The notes below the pieces were generated by a model. The model made no database searches. It saw only the letters and a list, made by a program, of their open reading frames with translations, and was not told the DNA's origin. A stretch of 64,000 bases of DNA from Raineyella fluvialis (lineage in GTDB: Bacteria > Actinomycetota > Actinomycetes > Propionibacteriales > Propionibacteriaceae), in NCBI RefSeq assembly GCF_009646095.1, contig NZ_CP045725.1, positions 2,046,001-2,110,000 on the forward strand, read 5' to 3'. Both the position numbers and the translations under genes were made by a program. The first letter of the stretch is position 1. The number at the start of each line of letters is the position of its first letter. Shown here one piece after another: positions 18,940 to 29,600 of the stretch.

Positions 18940-21188
18940 GTGGCCGACACTGTGAAGAACGCGCAGGAGACCCCCGACGTCGAGCAGCCCTGGGCTGAGC
19001 TCGGACTCAAGGAGGACGAGTACCAGCGCATCCGCGAGATCCTCGGGCGCCGCCCCACCGGCTGCGAGCTGGCGATGTATTCCGTGATGTGGTCGGAGCA
19101 CTGCTCGTACAAGTCCTCCAAGCTGCACCTCAAGCGGTTCGCCGTGCTGCCCAAGGAGACCCCGCGCGGCCCGCTGCTGGCAGGGATCGGCGACAACGCG
19201 GGGGTGGTCGACGTCGGCCAGGGCTACGCGGTCACCTTCAAGGCCGAGTCCCACAACCACCCGTCCTACGTGGAGCCGCACCAGGGTGCCGCGACGGGTG
19301 TCGGCGGCATCGTCCGCGACATTCTCGCCATGGGTGCGCGGCCGATCGGTGTGATGGACGCGCTGCGTTTCGGGCCCCTCGACGCTCCGGACACCGCCCG
19401 GGTGCTGCCCGGCGTCGTGTCGGGTGTCGGGGACTACGGCAACTGCCTCGGCCTGCCCAACATCGGTGGTGAGGTGGAGTTCGACGCCTCCTACGCCGGC
19501 AATCCGCTCGTCAACGCCCTGTGCGTCGGGGTGCTGCGCCACGAGGACCTGAAGTTCGCCAAGGCCACCGGAGCCGGCAACAAGGTCGTCATGTACGGCG
19601 CCCGCACCGGCGGTGACGGCATCGGTGGCGCCTCGATCCTCGCCTCGGAGACCTTCGACGAAGGGGGCGAGGGCAAGCGCCCCGCCGTCCAGGTGGGCGA
19701 CCCCTTCATGGAGAAGCTGCTGATCGAATGCACCCTCGAGCTCTTCGCGGCCGGTGTCGTGACATCGATCCAGGACTTCGGCGCCGCCGGTCTGTCGTGT
19801 GCGACCTCCGAGCTCGCGGCCGCCGGTGACGGAGGCATGTGGGTGGACATGAACGCGGTCCAGCTCCGTGACCACACGCTCTCGCCCGAGGAGATCCTCA
19901 TGAGCGAGTCGCAGGAGCGGATGATGGCCGTCGTCGACCCCGGCGACGTGGAGCGGTTCATGGAGATCTGCGCCAAGTGGGATGTCGAGGCGGCGGTCGT
20001 CGGTGAGGTCACCGAGGGTGACCGGCTGGTGATCGAGTGGAACGGCGAGGTCGTCGTCGACGTGCCGCCGCGCACGGTAGCGATCGACGGCCCGACCTAC
20101 GACCGGCCGCAGCAGCCGCGGGCCGCGCAGGCCGCGATCGAGGCCGACACGACCGCCTCGCTGCCCCGCCCGGCCGACGGCCAGGAGCTGGCCCGGACGG
20201 TCCTGGCGGTGATCGGCTCGCCCAACCAGGCCGACAAGTCCTGGGTCACCGACCAGTACGACCGCTACGTCCGCGGCAACTCCGTCCTCGCGCAGCCGGA
20301 GGACTCCGGCATGCTGCGGATCGACGAGCAGACCAACCTGGGCATCGCCCTGTCGACCGATGCCAACGGCCGCTTCACCTGGCTCAACCCCTACCTCGGC
20401 GCGCAGCTGTCGCTGTCCGAGGCCTACCGCAACGTCGCCGTCACCGGTGCCACTCCGGTCGCCATCACCGACTGCCTCAACTGGGGGTCGCCGGAGGATC
20501 CCGAGGTGATGTGGTCCTTCGTCGAGGCCATCAAGGGTCTCGTCGACGGCTGTGCGGCCCTCGGCACGCCGGTGACGGGTGGCAACGTCAGCTTCTACAA
20601 CCAGACCGGCGACAGCGCGATCCTGCCGACGCCGCTGATCGGCGTGCTGGGCGTCGTCGACGACATCTCCCGGCACACCACGATGGGCTTCCGGACCCCG
20701 GTGACGAGGTGTGGCAGCTCGGCGCCACCCGCGAGGAGCTCGATGGCTCCGCCTGGGCGGGTGTCGTGCACCAGCACCTGGGCGGCGAACCGCCCCGGGT
20801 GGACTTCGAGGCCGAGAAGCGCCTCGCCCGCGTGATGGCCGCCGCCGCCCGTGAGGGCCTGCTGTCCAGCGCCCATGACCTCTCCGAGGGGGGTCTGGCG
20901 GTGGCCCTGGTCGAGTCCGCCTTGCGCCACGGGACTGGTGTCCGCGTCCGGCTCGAGGGGGACGCCTTCGTCGGGCTCTTCTCCGAATCGGTGGCCCGGG
21001 CGGTCGTCTCGGTGGCGCCGGAGAAGGCCGGCCGGCTGGCCGAGCTGTGCGACGAGCACGGCGTGCCCGCAGGTCGCCTCGGTGAGGTCACCGACGCCGC
21101 GGCCCTCGAGGTCGTCGGCGCTTTCAGCCTCGACCTGGCCGAGTTGCGCCGGGCCTGGCAGGCACCGATCCCGGCCGCCCTGTCGTGA
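18940..21188 (+). pseudogene. purL: Phosphoribosylformylglycinamidine synthase subunit PurL with apparent one-base frameshift
   Basis: PurL is the ATP-dependent synthetase subunit that converts FGAR to FGAM with PurS and PurQ. The first frame gives conserved PurL sequence ([24 protein letters not shown]) up to GFRTP at about residue 587 and then turns to unrelated Ser/Pro/Arg-rich sequence, ending at 20835. The conserved end ([18 protein letters not shown], then SSAHDLSEGGLAVALVE) continues in the next frame to 21188. One extra C in the C4 run at 20696-20699 restores a 749-residue protein of the expected size. TAGATT at 18928-18933 is 6 nt before the GTG, so it is probably leaderless. I believe the break is a sequencing error. 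Confidence 0.93.
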
Positions 21189-21212
21189 GCATGACCCTGT
21201 CCTGAGGACATG

Positions 21213-21254
21213 AGCACGCGGCGCCGGTGGCCCTTGGCCCCGGCGCCGCGTGCT
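21213..21254. terminator. Strong inverted repeat between convergent purL and xylB
   Basis: A perfect 15-bp stem (21213-21227 pairs with 21240-21254) encloses a 12-nt loop. It lies 25 nt after the purL stop and 30 nt beyond the xylB stop on the other strand. There is no clear U-tract on either side, as is common in GC-rich actinobacteria. It probably acts on both transcripts. Confidence 0.7.
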
Positions 21255-21284
21255 GCTTCGTGCGGCTTTCGTGGTGGGCCGGGA

Positions 21285-22673
21285 TCAGTCCCAGCCCTCG
21301 GTGTCGTCCCGCAGCGCCGCGTACTGCTCGTGCACCGCCGGGGTGGCGTCACCCTGGTGGACCGTCGCGTCCGGAGCCGGCCAGTCGGGCGGCGTGTCGT
21401 CCCCGGTGAGCGCCCACAGTGCCTGGCGTGCGGCGCCCAGGGCCACGTACTCGCCATCGGCGAGCAGGGCGACCTCCTGGCCGAAGACCTGCGGGGCGAT
21501 CCGCCGGACCGCCTCGGAGCGTGAGCCTCCTCCGATCATGAAGATCCGACCGGCGGTCATCCCCGTCGCGTTGCGGAGCGCCAGGACCGCATCCCACATC
21601 GAGCACAACAGGCCCTCCACGGCTGCCCGGGCGATGTCCTCGCGGGACGTCGCCGTGGTCAGGCCGCGGAAGACGCCGGTGGCGTGCGGGCGGTTGGGCG
21701 TACGTTCGCCGTCCAGATAGGGCAGCAGGACGAGGCCGTGCGCTCCGGGGGTGCCGGCCAGCGCAAGCCGGGAGAACTCGTCGAGATCCACCCCGAGCAT
21801 CGTCGCCCCGAGCTCGAGGACGCGCGCCCCGTTGAGGGTGCAGGCCAGCGGCAGGTAGCGTCCGGTCGCGTCGGCGAAGCCGGTCACCAGTCCCGAACCG
21901 TCGTGGACCGGTCGCTCGCTCACTCCGGAGGCCACCCCGGACGTGCCGATCGACAGGCAGATGTCGCCCGGCTGCAGCCCCATCCCCAGCGCGGCGGCCA
22001 TGTTGTCCCCCGTGCCGGCCGAGATGGCGGCGCCGTGCCGGGTGTGGCCGACGACCTCGTTCGGGGCGGCGATGCGCGGCAGATCCGTACGATGCCCCAG
22101 GGCGAGCTCCGCGATCTCGGGGAGGAACCGGCGCTCGGCGGTCGAGTAGTAGCCGGTCCCGGAGGCGTCCCCATGGTCGGTCGTCATCTCGGCACGGCCG
22201 CCCAGGTGCCAGGTGAGGTAGTCGTGCGGCAGCATGACCGAGGCGACCCGAGCGGCGTTCTCCGGCTCCTCATCGCGCAGCCAGCGCAGCTTCGAGGCGG
22301 TGAGGGAGGCCACCATCACGCTGCCGACGGCATCCGCGCAGGCCTGTGGGCCACCGAGCTCGGCCACCAGCCGGGTGGCGGCGTCGGCGGAGGAGGTGTC
22401 GTTCCACAGCATGGCGGGGCGTACGACGCAGCCCTCGGCGTCGAGGGCGACCATGCCGTGCTGCTGGCCACCCACGCCCACCGCCGCGGCCCGCTCCAGC
22501 AGGCCGTCGGCCGAGGCGGACAGCGCGGTCCGCCAGGCCTGCGGATCAACCTGGGTGCCCCGCGGGTGGGCCGCCCGCTGGAGTGCTTCGATCCGGCCGG
22601 TCTCGGCTTCGATCAGGACGGACTTGCAGGACTGGGTGGACGAATCGACGCCCAGTACGTAACGACCGGTCAC
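21285..22673 (-). CDS. xylB: Xylulokinase
   Basis: This 462-residue FGGY-family sugar kinase phosphorylates D-xylulose, feeding the pentose phosphate pathway. The N-terminal GVDSSTQSCK loop binds ATP phosphate, GGQQHGMVALD and DASGTGYYS match the xylulokinase substrate region, and IGTSGVAS and IGGGSRSEAVRR lie in the nucleotide half. The GTG start at 22673 has GAGGAG 5 nt upstream. It follows deoR by 18 nt on the same strand and faces a mannitol/arabitol-type dehydrogenase across the regulator, which together make a pathway from polyol to ketose to ketose phosphate. It is slightly shorter than E. coli XylB but complete. Confidence 0.92.
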   Translation of the reverse strand: MTGRYVLGVDSSTQSCKSVLIEAETGRIEALQRAAHPRGTQVDPQAWRTALSASADGLLERAAAVGVGGQQHGMVALDAEGCVVRPAMLWNDTSSADAATRLVAELGGPQACADAVGSVMVASLTASKLRWLRDEEPENAARVASVMLPHDYLTWHLGGRAEMTTDHGDASGTGYYSTAERRFLPEIAELALGHRTDLPRIAAPNEVVGHTRHGAAISAGTGDNMAAALGMGLQPGDICLSIGTSGVASGVSERPVHDGSGLVTGFADATGRYLPLACTLNGARVLELGATMLGVDLDEFSRLALAGTPGAHGLVLLPYLDGERTPNRPHATGVFRGLTTATSREDIARAAVEGLLCSMWDAVLALRNATGMTAGRIFMIGGGSRSEAVRRIAPQVFGQEVALLADGEYVALGAARQALWALTGDDTPPDWPAPDATVHQGDATPAVHEQYAALRDDTEGWD

Positions 22674-22691
22674 GGTGTCTCCTCGGGTAGG

Positions 22692-23510
22692 TCAGATGCT
22701 GGCGACGTAATGGATCGTCGCGGCGAGCGAATCGAGTTGTTCGCGCTGTTCGGGGCTGATGGCGTCCTCGACGACGATGTCGTCGAAGATGTCGAGGCCG
22801 ACGACGTGGTACAGGGCCGGGACGCCGAACTTGCTGGCGTCGGCGACGAGCACCTTGCGGTCGCCGACCTCGAGCAGTGCCTGCTTGGTGGAGGCGGCTT
22901 CCTCGTCCGGGTGGAAGAGGGCGTTGTTCTTGATCGACGTGGTCGACACGAACACGGTGTCGGCGGTCATGCCGCGCACCTGGTCGGCCACGGCCCGGCC
23001 GAGGAAGGAGCCCGTCTCCGGGTAGTACTGGCCGCCGAGCCCCACCAGCACCATCTCCGGGTAGTGCGTGGCGACGTACTCCATGGCGGTCAACGAGTGC
23101 GTGATGACCGTCGAGGGCTGCCGGCCGGAGAGCAGGGGGACGATCGCGCCGACCGTGGTCGAGTCGTCGAGGGCGACGATGGTCCCCTCGTCGATGAGGC
23201 CGGCGGCGACCTTCGCCAGGGCATCCTTCTCCGTCGCGCGGAACCGCCGCCGGATCTGGATGTCGCGCTCGGTCATCGGCTGGGTCATCGCCCGGGCTCC
23301 GCCACGGACGCGCTGTACGACGCCGGTGCGGGAGAGCAGGTCGAGGTCACGGTGCACGGTCATCGGGCTGATCGCGAACCGGCCGGCCAGCTCCTCGATC
23401 CGGGCGGTGCGATGTGTCCGCAGGTACTCGGCCATCGCGTCTCGGCGATCGGCCGGGGTCAGCCCTGTCAGGGATGCCTCGGACGTCGCATCAGCCTTGA
23501 TGTCTTCCAC
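22692..23510 (-). CDS. DeoR/GlpR-family transcriptional regulator
   Basis: The 272-residue repressor has an N-terminal winged helix (about 20-75) with the DeoR signature RIEELAGRFAISPMTVHRDLDLL. A C-terminal sugar-phosphate sensing domain follows, containing LDDSTTVGAIVPLL and DADKVFV-like stretches (TADTVFVSTTSI, VLVADASKFG). The GTG start at 23510 has TATCAT (23518-23523) 7 nt upstream, a leaderless layout. It is the first gene of the deoR-xylB operon and diverges from the dehydrogenase gene. It probably represses both directions until a phosphorylated pentose or hexose intermediate binds. Confidence 0.92.
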   Translation of the reverse strand: MEDIKADATSEASLTGLTPADRRDAMAEYLRTHRTARIEELAGRFAISPMTVHRDLDLLSRTGVVQRVRGGARAMTQPMTERDIQIRRRFRATEKDALAKVAAGLIDEGTIVALDDSTTVGAIVPLLSGRQPSTVITHSLTAMEYVATHYPEMVLVGLGGQYYPETGSFLGRAVADQVRGMTADTVFVSTTSIKNNALFHPDEEAASTKQALLEVGDRKVLVADASKFGVPALYHVVGLDIFDDIVVEDAISPEQREQLDSLAATIHYVASI

Positions 23511-23517
23511 AACAATG

Positions 23518-23601
23518 ATGATAGATCATGTGAAGTTATCGCGCCAATGCGAACCAAATCTCACACATATGTGTTGACTATGATGAGTTCGATGTTAGAT
23601 T
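23518..23601. promoter_or_regulatory. Divergent promoter and candidate DeoR operators of the polyol locus
   Basis: On the plus strand, TTGACT (23574-23579) and TAGATT (23596-23601) with a 16-nt spacer make a good promoter for the dehydrogenase. On the minus strand, TATCAT (23518-23523) serves deoR. A perfect 12-bp palindrome ACACATATGTGT (23563-23574) abuts the -35. A second inverted repeat, ATGAT-AG-ATCAT (23518-23529), covers the deoR -10. Both are well placed for repression. The region is clearly AT-richer than its surroundings. Confidence 0.65.
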
Positions 23602-23635
23602 TGTGGTGTCAGTTCAGCACTCTCGCAAGGACGCG

Positions 23636-25126
23636 ATGATCACCATGCACCTCAGTAACAGCACCCTCTCCGCCGTCGAGGCCCCCGTCTCCGTCCCCAC
23701 CTACGATCGGTCGGGTGTCACGGCGGGCATCGTCCACTTCGGGGTCGGTGGCTTCCACCGGGCCCACCAGGCCATGTACCTCGATCGCCTGATGAACCAG
23801 GGTGAGGCCCTGGACTGGGGCATCTGCGGGATGGGGGTGATGCCCTCCGACGCCCGGATGCGCGACGTCCTGCGGGCCTCGGACGGTCTCTACACCCTGG
23901 TCGTCAAGAACCCGGACGGTACCCGCGAGGAGCGGGTGATCGGGTCCATCGTCGACTACGTCTACGCGCCCGACGACCCGGCGGCCGCCGTGGAGCGGCT
24001 CGCGGATCCCGCCATCCGCATCGTCTCGCTCACCATCACCGAGGGCGGGTACAACTTCCACCACGTCACCGGGGAGTTCGATCTGGACAACCCCGACGTC
24101 CGGCACGACCTCGCCGATCCGGGCCACCCCCGGACGGTCTTCGGCCTGGTCTGCGCCGGCCTGGCGCTGCGTCGGGAGCGTGGGATCGCGCCCTTCACGA
24201 TCATGAGCTGCGACAACATCCAAGGCAACGGCGACATGGCACGGCGTACGTTCACGGCCTACGCCGAAGCCCTCGATCCCGCCCTGGCCGCCTGGCTGCG
24301 GGAGAACGTCCCGTTCCCGAACTCCATGGTCGACCGCATCACCCCGGTGACCACCGACGCCGACCGTGCCGACGTCGCCCAGCGCTACGGCATCGACGAC
24401 GCCTGGCCCGTGGTCTGCGAGGACTTCACCCAGTGGGTCCTCGAGGACTCCTTCGTCTCCGGACGCCCGGCCTACGAGAAGGTCGGCGTGCAGGTCGTCG
24501 ACGACGTCGTCCCATACGAGCTGATGAAGCTACGGCTGCTCAACGCCAGCCACCAGGGCCTGTGCTACTTCGGCTACCTGGCCGGCTACCGCGCCGTCCA
24601 CGACGTCACCCGCAACCCGCTGTTCTCGACCTTCCTGCTGCGCTACATGGACGAGGAGGCCACCCCGACCCTGTCCCCGCTGCCCGGGGTCGACCTCGAC
24701 GCGTACAAGCACAAGCTGATCGAGCGCTTCAGCAACGAGTACGTCGCCGACACTGTGGCCCGGCTCTGCGCCGAGAGCTCGGATCGCATCCCCAAGTGGC
24801 TGATGCCCGTGGTCCGGGAGAACCTCGCCGCCGGCCGGCAGGTGGGGCTCTCGGCCGCCATCGTGGCGAGCTGGGCCCGCTACGACGAGGGTGTCGACGA
24901 GCACGGTGAGCCGATCGCGATCGTGGATCGGATGGCCGACGAGCTGCGGGCCGTCGCCCAGGGCAACCGCGAGGACGTCCTCGCCTTCCTGCGCAACCGT
25001 CAGGTCTTCGGCGACGTGGTCGACGATCCGCGGTTCACCGAGCCGTACGCTGCCGCGCTGACGGCGCTGCATCGCCACGGCTCGGTCGCGACGCTGGAGC
25101 AGATCATGGGTAATGTCCCCGCCTGA
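23636..25126 (+). CDS. Mannitol/arabitol 2-dehydrogenase family protein
   Basis: This 496-residue long-chain polyol dehydrogenase of the mannitol 2-dehydrogenase/fructuronate reductase family oxidises a sugar alcohol to a ketose with NAD. The N-terminal GVGGFHRAHQAMYLD segment belongs to the nucleotide domain, and KLRLLNASHQ carries the catalytic Lys, Asn and His. Pairing with xylulokinase suggests D-arabitol to D-xylulose, although mannitol to fructose is also possible because the enzymes overlap. The ATG at 23636 has AAGGA 7 nt upstream. A GTG at 23603 lies at the end of the -10 and cannot be translated from this promoter. No transporter for the polyol is adjacent. Confidence 0.9.
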   Translation: MITMHLSNSTLSAVEAPVSVPTYDRSGVTAGIVHFGVGGFHRAHQAMYLDRLMNQGEALDWGICGMGVMPSDARMRDVLRASDGLYTLVVKNPDGTREERVIGSIVDYVYAPDDPAAAVERLADPAIRIVSLTITEGGYNFHHVTGEFDLDNPDVRHDLADPGHPRTVFGLVCAGLALRRERGIAPFTIMSCDNIQGNGDMARRTFTAYAEALDPALAAWLRENVPFPNSMVDRITPVTTDADRADVAQRYGIDDAWPVVCEDFTQWVLEDSFVSGRPAYEKVGVQVVDDVVPYELMKLRLLNASHQGLCYFGYLAGYRAVHDVTRNPLFSTFLLRYMDEEATPTLSPLPGVDLDAYKHKLIERFSNEYVADTVARLCAESSDRIPKWLMPVVRENLAAGRQVGLSAAIVASWARYDEGVDEHGEPIAIVDRMADELRAVAQGNREDVLAFLRNRQVFGDVVDDPRFTEPYAAALTALHRHGSVATLEQIMGNVPA

Positions 25127-25169
25127 CCCGCGCCGCAGCCCGATCCGACGTACGGCCTAGGGTGGGGCC

Positions 25170-26537
25170 ATGACCGATGCCGACACCCTCACCCCCAGCC
25201 GTGACGCCCTCGCCGCCCGTGTCGAGGCGGTGCTCCCCGGTGTCCTCGACGATCTCGCCCGACTGGTGGCGATCCCGTCGATCAGCGCCGACCCGGGGCG
25301 GGCCGCGGACGTCGAGGCGAGTGCCGAGGCCGTCGCCGGCCTGCTGGCGGACGCCGGCTGCCCGGACGTCCGGGTCGTCCGGGCCGGCGGCCGGCCGGCG
25401 GTGATCGGCCGCTACCCGGCTCCCGAGGGAGCGCCGACCATCTGCCTGTACGCGCATCACGACGTCCAGCCGACAGGTGATCCGGCCCTGTGGTCCTCGG
25501 AGCCGTTCACCGCCACCCAGCGCGGTGATCGGCTCTTCGGCCGGGGCACCGCCGACGACAAGGCCGGGGTCGCCGTACACCTGGCCGCGCTGCGCGCCTT
25601 CGACGGACGCCCGCCGGTCGGCGTGACCCTCTTCATCGAGGGTGAGGAGGAGGTCGGCTCGCCGACCCTGCACGCCCTGCTGGAGGAGTACCGCGACGAC
25701 CTGGCAGCCGACGCGTACGTCATCGCCGACTCCGGCAACTGGGCGGTCGGTGTCCCGGCGTTCACCACCACCCTGCGCGGGCTGGTCGACTGCACGGTCA
25801 CCTTACGTACCCTCGACCACGCCCTGCACTCCGGGCAGTTCGGCGGCGTCGCGCCGGATGCCCTGACCACCCTCTGCCGACTGGTGGCCACTCTCCACGA
25901 CGAGGCGGGCAACGTGGCGATCGAGGGTCTCGTCTCGCGTCCCGGGCCCGACCTGGAGTACCCGGCCGACCGGCTGGCCGAGGAGAGCGGTGTCCTGCCG
26001 GGTGTGCACTACCTCGGTGACGGGCCGGTGACCGAGCGACTGTGGACCCGCCCGGCCGTGTCGGTGATCGGCATCGATGCCACCGCGGTGGATCACGCCT
26101 CGAACACCCTGGCGCCGTCCGCGCGCGCCAAGCTCAGCCTGCGTCTCGCGCCCGGGCAGGACCCGGCCGCCGCGATGGACGCGCTCGTCGCCCACCTCGA
26201 GTCGCACGCGCCCTGGGGGGCGCGGGTCGAGGTCAGGCGCGGTGAGCTCGGGGCGCCGGGCGAGGCACCCCTGGTCGGCCCGTACGCCGAGGCCGCGTTG
26301 GCGGCGTTCACCGCCGCCTGGGGCCGCGAACCTGTGACGATCGGCCAGGGTGGGTCGATCGCGATGGTGGCCGACTTCCAGCAGCTCTTCCCGGCGGCCA
26401 CGGTGCTCGTCACGGCGGTCTCGGACCCCGACTCCCGGATGCACGGCATCGACGAGTCGCTGCACCTGGGAGACTTCCGTCTCGCCTGTCTGTCCGAAGC
26501 GCTCCTGTTGGCAGCCCTTTCCACAGCCGCCTCCTAG
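25170..26537 (+). CDS. M20 family metallopeptidase (dipeptidase)
   Basis: The 455-residue protein belongs to the M20/ArgE/DapE/carnosinase group. The two-zinc site is visible as YAHHDVQP, GTADDKAG and EGEEEVGSP, with a later metal His in the MHGIDESLHLGD segment. A dimerisation lid domain is inserted at about 190-330. Close relatives act as dipeptidases or Xaa-His peptidases in the cytoplasm, and the true substrate is not evident. The ATG at 25170 has TAGGGT (25158-25163) 6 nt upstream and is probably leaderless. It is transcribed separately from the polyol dehydrogenase, 43 nt upstream. Confidence 0.9.
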   Translation: MTDADTLTPSRDALAARVEAVLPGVLDDLARLVAIPSISADPGRAADVEASAEAVAGLLADAGCPDVRVVRAGGRPAVIGRYPAPEGAPTICLYAHHDVQPTGDPALWSSEPFTATQRGDRLFGRGTADDKAGVAVHLAALRAFDGRPPVGVTLFIEGEEEVGSPTLHALLEEYRDDLAADAYVIADSGNWAVGVPAFTTTLRGLVDCTVTLRTLDHALHSGQFGGVAPDALTTLCRLVATLHDEAGNVAIEGLVSRPGPDLEYPADRLAEESGVLPGVHYLGDGPVTERLWTRPAVSVIGIDATAVDHASNTLAPSARAKLSLRLAPGQDPAAAMDALVAHLESHAPWGARVEVRRGELGAPGEAPLVGPYAEAALAAFTAAWGREPVTIGQGGSIAMVADFQQLFPAATVLVTAVSDPDSRMHGIDESLHLGDFRLACLSEALLLAALSTAAS

Positions 26538-26540
26538 AAT
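26535..26540 (+). promoter_or_regulatory. Putative -10 box of the STAND-WD40 gene
   Basis: TAGAAT at 26535-26540 overlaps the stop codon of the M20 peptidase gene. Initiation near 26547 would give a leader of about 56 nt with GGGGGTGCC before the ATG. No clear -35 is visible. Confidence 0.4.
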
Positions 26541-26602
26541 CCTGCTGACGTCCGAGGGGAGGACCTGCCTGCGGGGGCGGGCCCGAGGACACCGGGGGTG
26601 CC

Positions 26603-29600
26603 ATGTCGGCAACGGACGTGACGGACGAGGGTGCGACGACAGCCGCCGGGGCCATCACCGGGGCTGGGCTTCCGCGCACGAAGCGGGGCCTCGGGGAGGC
26701 GCTCGCGGCCGGACGTTCCCGGGCAGGGCTCTCGTATCGTGACCTCTCCCGCCGCAGCACGGTGCCCGTCGCCACCCTGCAGGGCTGGATCGGGGGCCGG
26801 TCCCTGCCCACGCCGGCGTTGCGTTCGGCGTTCCTCGAGGTGCTGGACCTGCTCGGGCTGACCGCCGACCACACCGGACCGGAGTGGTGGCAGGCCGTCG
26901 AGGACGCCCGCCGGATCCCCGGGACCGCCGCCGGCAACCCTTACGTCGGCCTGCGACCGTACGCTCCGGAGGACCGGGACGTCTTCTTCGGCCGCCAGCA
27001 GGAGCTCGCAGATCTGGTCGAGCGCGTCCGTGCGGCGGCCGTGCCCGGTGCGGGACAACCCGTCGTCGCCCTCCTGGCCCCCTCCGGGGGTGGCAAGTCG
27101 TCGCTCCTCGGCGCCGGGCTGGTCGGCACCGCCTGCGCGCCGGGAGGCGCCCTGGACGGCTGGTACGCCGCACTCCTCACTCCCGGCGAGGATCCGGAGG
27201 AGCGCTGGCGCGCCGCCTACGCCGCGCGCCTGGCGCACCCCGAACTCCCCGCCGTGCTGGTGATCGACCAGTGCGAGGAACTGTGGACCGTTGCCTCGCA
27301 GGATCGTCGTGAGGCCCTGATCGCACTGCTCGGAGGGGTCCTCGCCGACGGCGTGGCCCGGGGTGAGGCTGCGGGCCAGGATTCCTCCGAGGCCGTCGCA
27401 CCCGATGTCGTAGTGATCGGCCTGCGCTCCGACTACTTCGGCCCGGCCGCCGAACACACGGTGCTCGGGGCCGCCCTGGGGCACCCCCTGCTGCTGCCGA
27501 CCGTGTCCACCGAGCAGGCGGAGAGCATCATCACCGGCCCGGCGCGCCTGCGCGGCGTCGTCGTCGATCCCGGACTGATCGCGGTACTGCAGCGCGACCT
27601 CGGCGCGGCCGGCGGGACCTGGGCCGGTGGTGCGCTGCCGCTGCTCTCCCAGGCCCTCACCGAGACCTGGGACACCGCCAAGGGCCAGACCCTCACCGCG
27701 GCCGACTACCTCGCCGTCGGCGGTGTCGCCGGAGCCATCGAGCGGGCGGCCGAGCGCGCGTACGCCGATCTCGACGAGGCGGCCCGGCCAATCGCCCGCG
27801 GGTTGATCCTCCGGATGGTCCGGGTCGATCTCGACACCCCCGTCCGCCGCCCCCTCGAGCTCGAGTTGCTGCAGGACGACGAGGTCGCCTGGTCGGTCGT
27901 CGAGCGGTTCGCGCGGGCGAGGCTGCTGACCGTCGGGGACGACACTGTCGAACTCGCCCACGAGGCCCTGCTGCAACACTGGAACCGCCTGCGCGGCTGG
28001 GTCGCGGAGGACATGGAGGACCTGCGGGCGCGCGCGTACCTGGCGCGCGCGGCGGCCCTGTGGACCGAGCACGACCGGGACGACGATCTGCTCATCCCGG
28101 TCGGACGCTTCGGCCTCGGGCTGGAGGAGGACGCGACCACCCGGATGCTCGGCACCGCGGAGCGCGAGTTCGTCGCGGCGAGCCGGGCCCACTTCCTCGC
28201 CCTGGAGCAGGAGCAGGTGCGGACCAACCGCCGCCTGCGGCTGCGGGCCCGGGTCGCCTTCGGCGCCCTGGCCGGCGTCCTGGTGCTCGCGATCCTGGCT
28301 GTGGTGGCACTCATCAACATGCAGAACACCCGCAATCAGGCCCTGTCGCGCCAGATGGCCCTGTCGTCCTCGCTGGTGTCGGCGCAGGACCCTGGTCTGG
28401 CCGCGCAGATCGCCCTGGGTGCCTCCGAGTGGTCCGGCACCCCGGAGGGGACCTCCGCCCTGATCAGCGCCACCGGTCGGCCCTTCCCGCGCCGCGCCCT
28501 GGGACCGTCCGCGGCCACCAAGCTGACGGTCGACGCCGACGCTCGGCTGCTCGTCCAGCCGGAACCCGACGGCACGCTGCGTTTGTGGCGCGGCCAGGCC
28601 GCCAGCGGCGCCGCCGGCGGCGCACCCGAGGTCCTCCCGCTCGACCCGGCACACAAGTCGCTGTTCGCCGGCGCCGTCTCCACGGTCGGTGGTCAGGCCC
28701 TGGTCGCGGCCGGCGGCATGAACGGCCTGTGGCTGGTCGACGCCGCCGCCGCCCCCGCCCGCGTGCTGGCCACCCTGTCCAGCGGGCCCGGCACCACGTA
28801 CGCGGCGGTCTTCAGCCCCGACGGCCGTACGCTCTACGCCGGTATGCAGAACGGATCGATCCGCCGCTGGGACATCAGCACCCCCACGGCGCCGCACGAG
28901 ATGCCGGCGCTGGCGACCCAGCAGGATCCCGTCCTCGCCCTGACCATCGACCCGACCGGCACCCGGCTTGCGACGGCGGGGGCCAAGGGAGTCGCCCGCT
29001 GGGTCCTGGACGGGGACCGGGCCACCCTGCTGGGCCCCCTGACGACGCTCTCCGCCGTCCAGGCCGTGGCCTTCTCCCCGGACGGACAGTGGCTGGCGGC
29101 GGGGGAGTCGCGGGGCCGCCGGGTATCACGGTGGCGGCTCGACGGTGACACGGCGACGGCCCAAGCACCCCTGACCGGTTTCACCAGTTGGATCAACGAC
29201 GTCCACTTCTCCTCCGACGGCGCCAGGGTGCTGGTCGCCTCCTCGGACCAGTCGATGCGCGAGTTCGACCAGACGACGGGCGCTCAGCTGCGCAGTTATC
29301 CGCACCCCGCCGTCGTCAGCGCGGCGATCTACGCCAGGGACCATCTGGTGTCCGCGGCCAGCGACGGGACCGTGCGCTGGTGGCCCCGGGTCGATCCGGT
29401 GTTCACGCACTTCGCCACCGGGCTCTTCCAGGTATCCGCGGACACCACGGGGACGCACCTGCTGAGCTCGGTCGACCGGACCGGGTCGATCGCCGCCTGG
29501 GACCTCGCTGACCCCTCCCGTCCGCGTCGGCTGCCCGATCCCGAGACCTCCGCGCCCGATGGCAGCCATCCGGCGGGCGACTACGAGGTCGTGACGGCCG

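Noticed and set aside
23529-23566. CRP-like site (TGTGA and TCACA) before the dehydrogenase
   Set aside because: The half-sites are separated by far more than the 6 nt needed for CRP.
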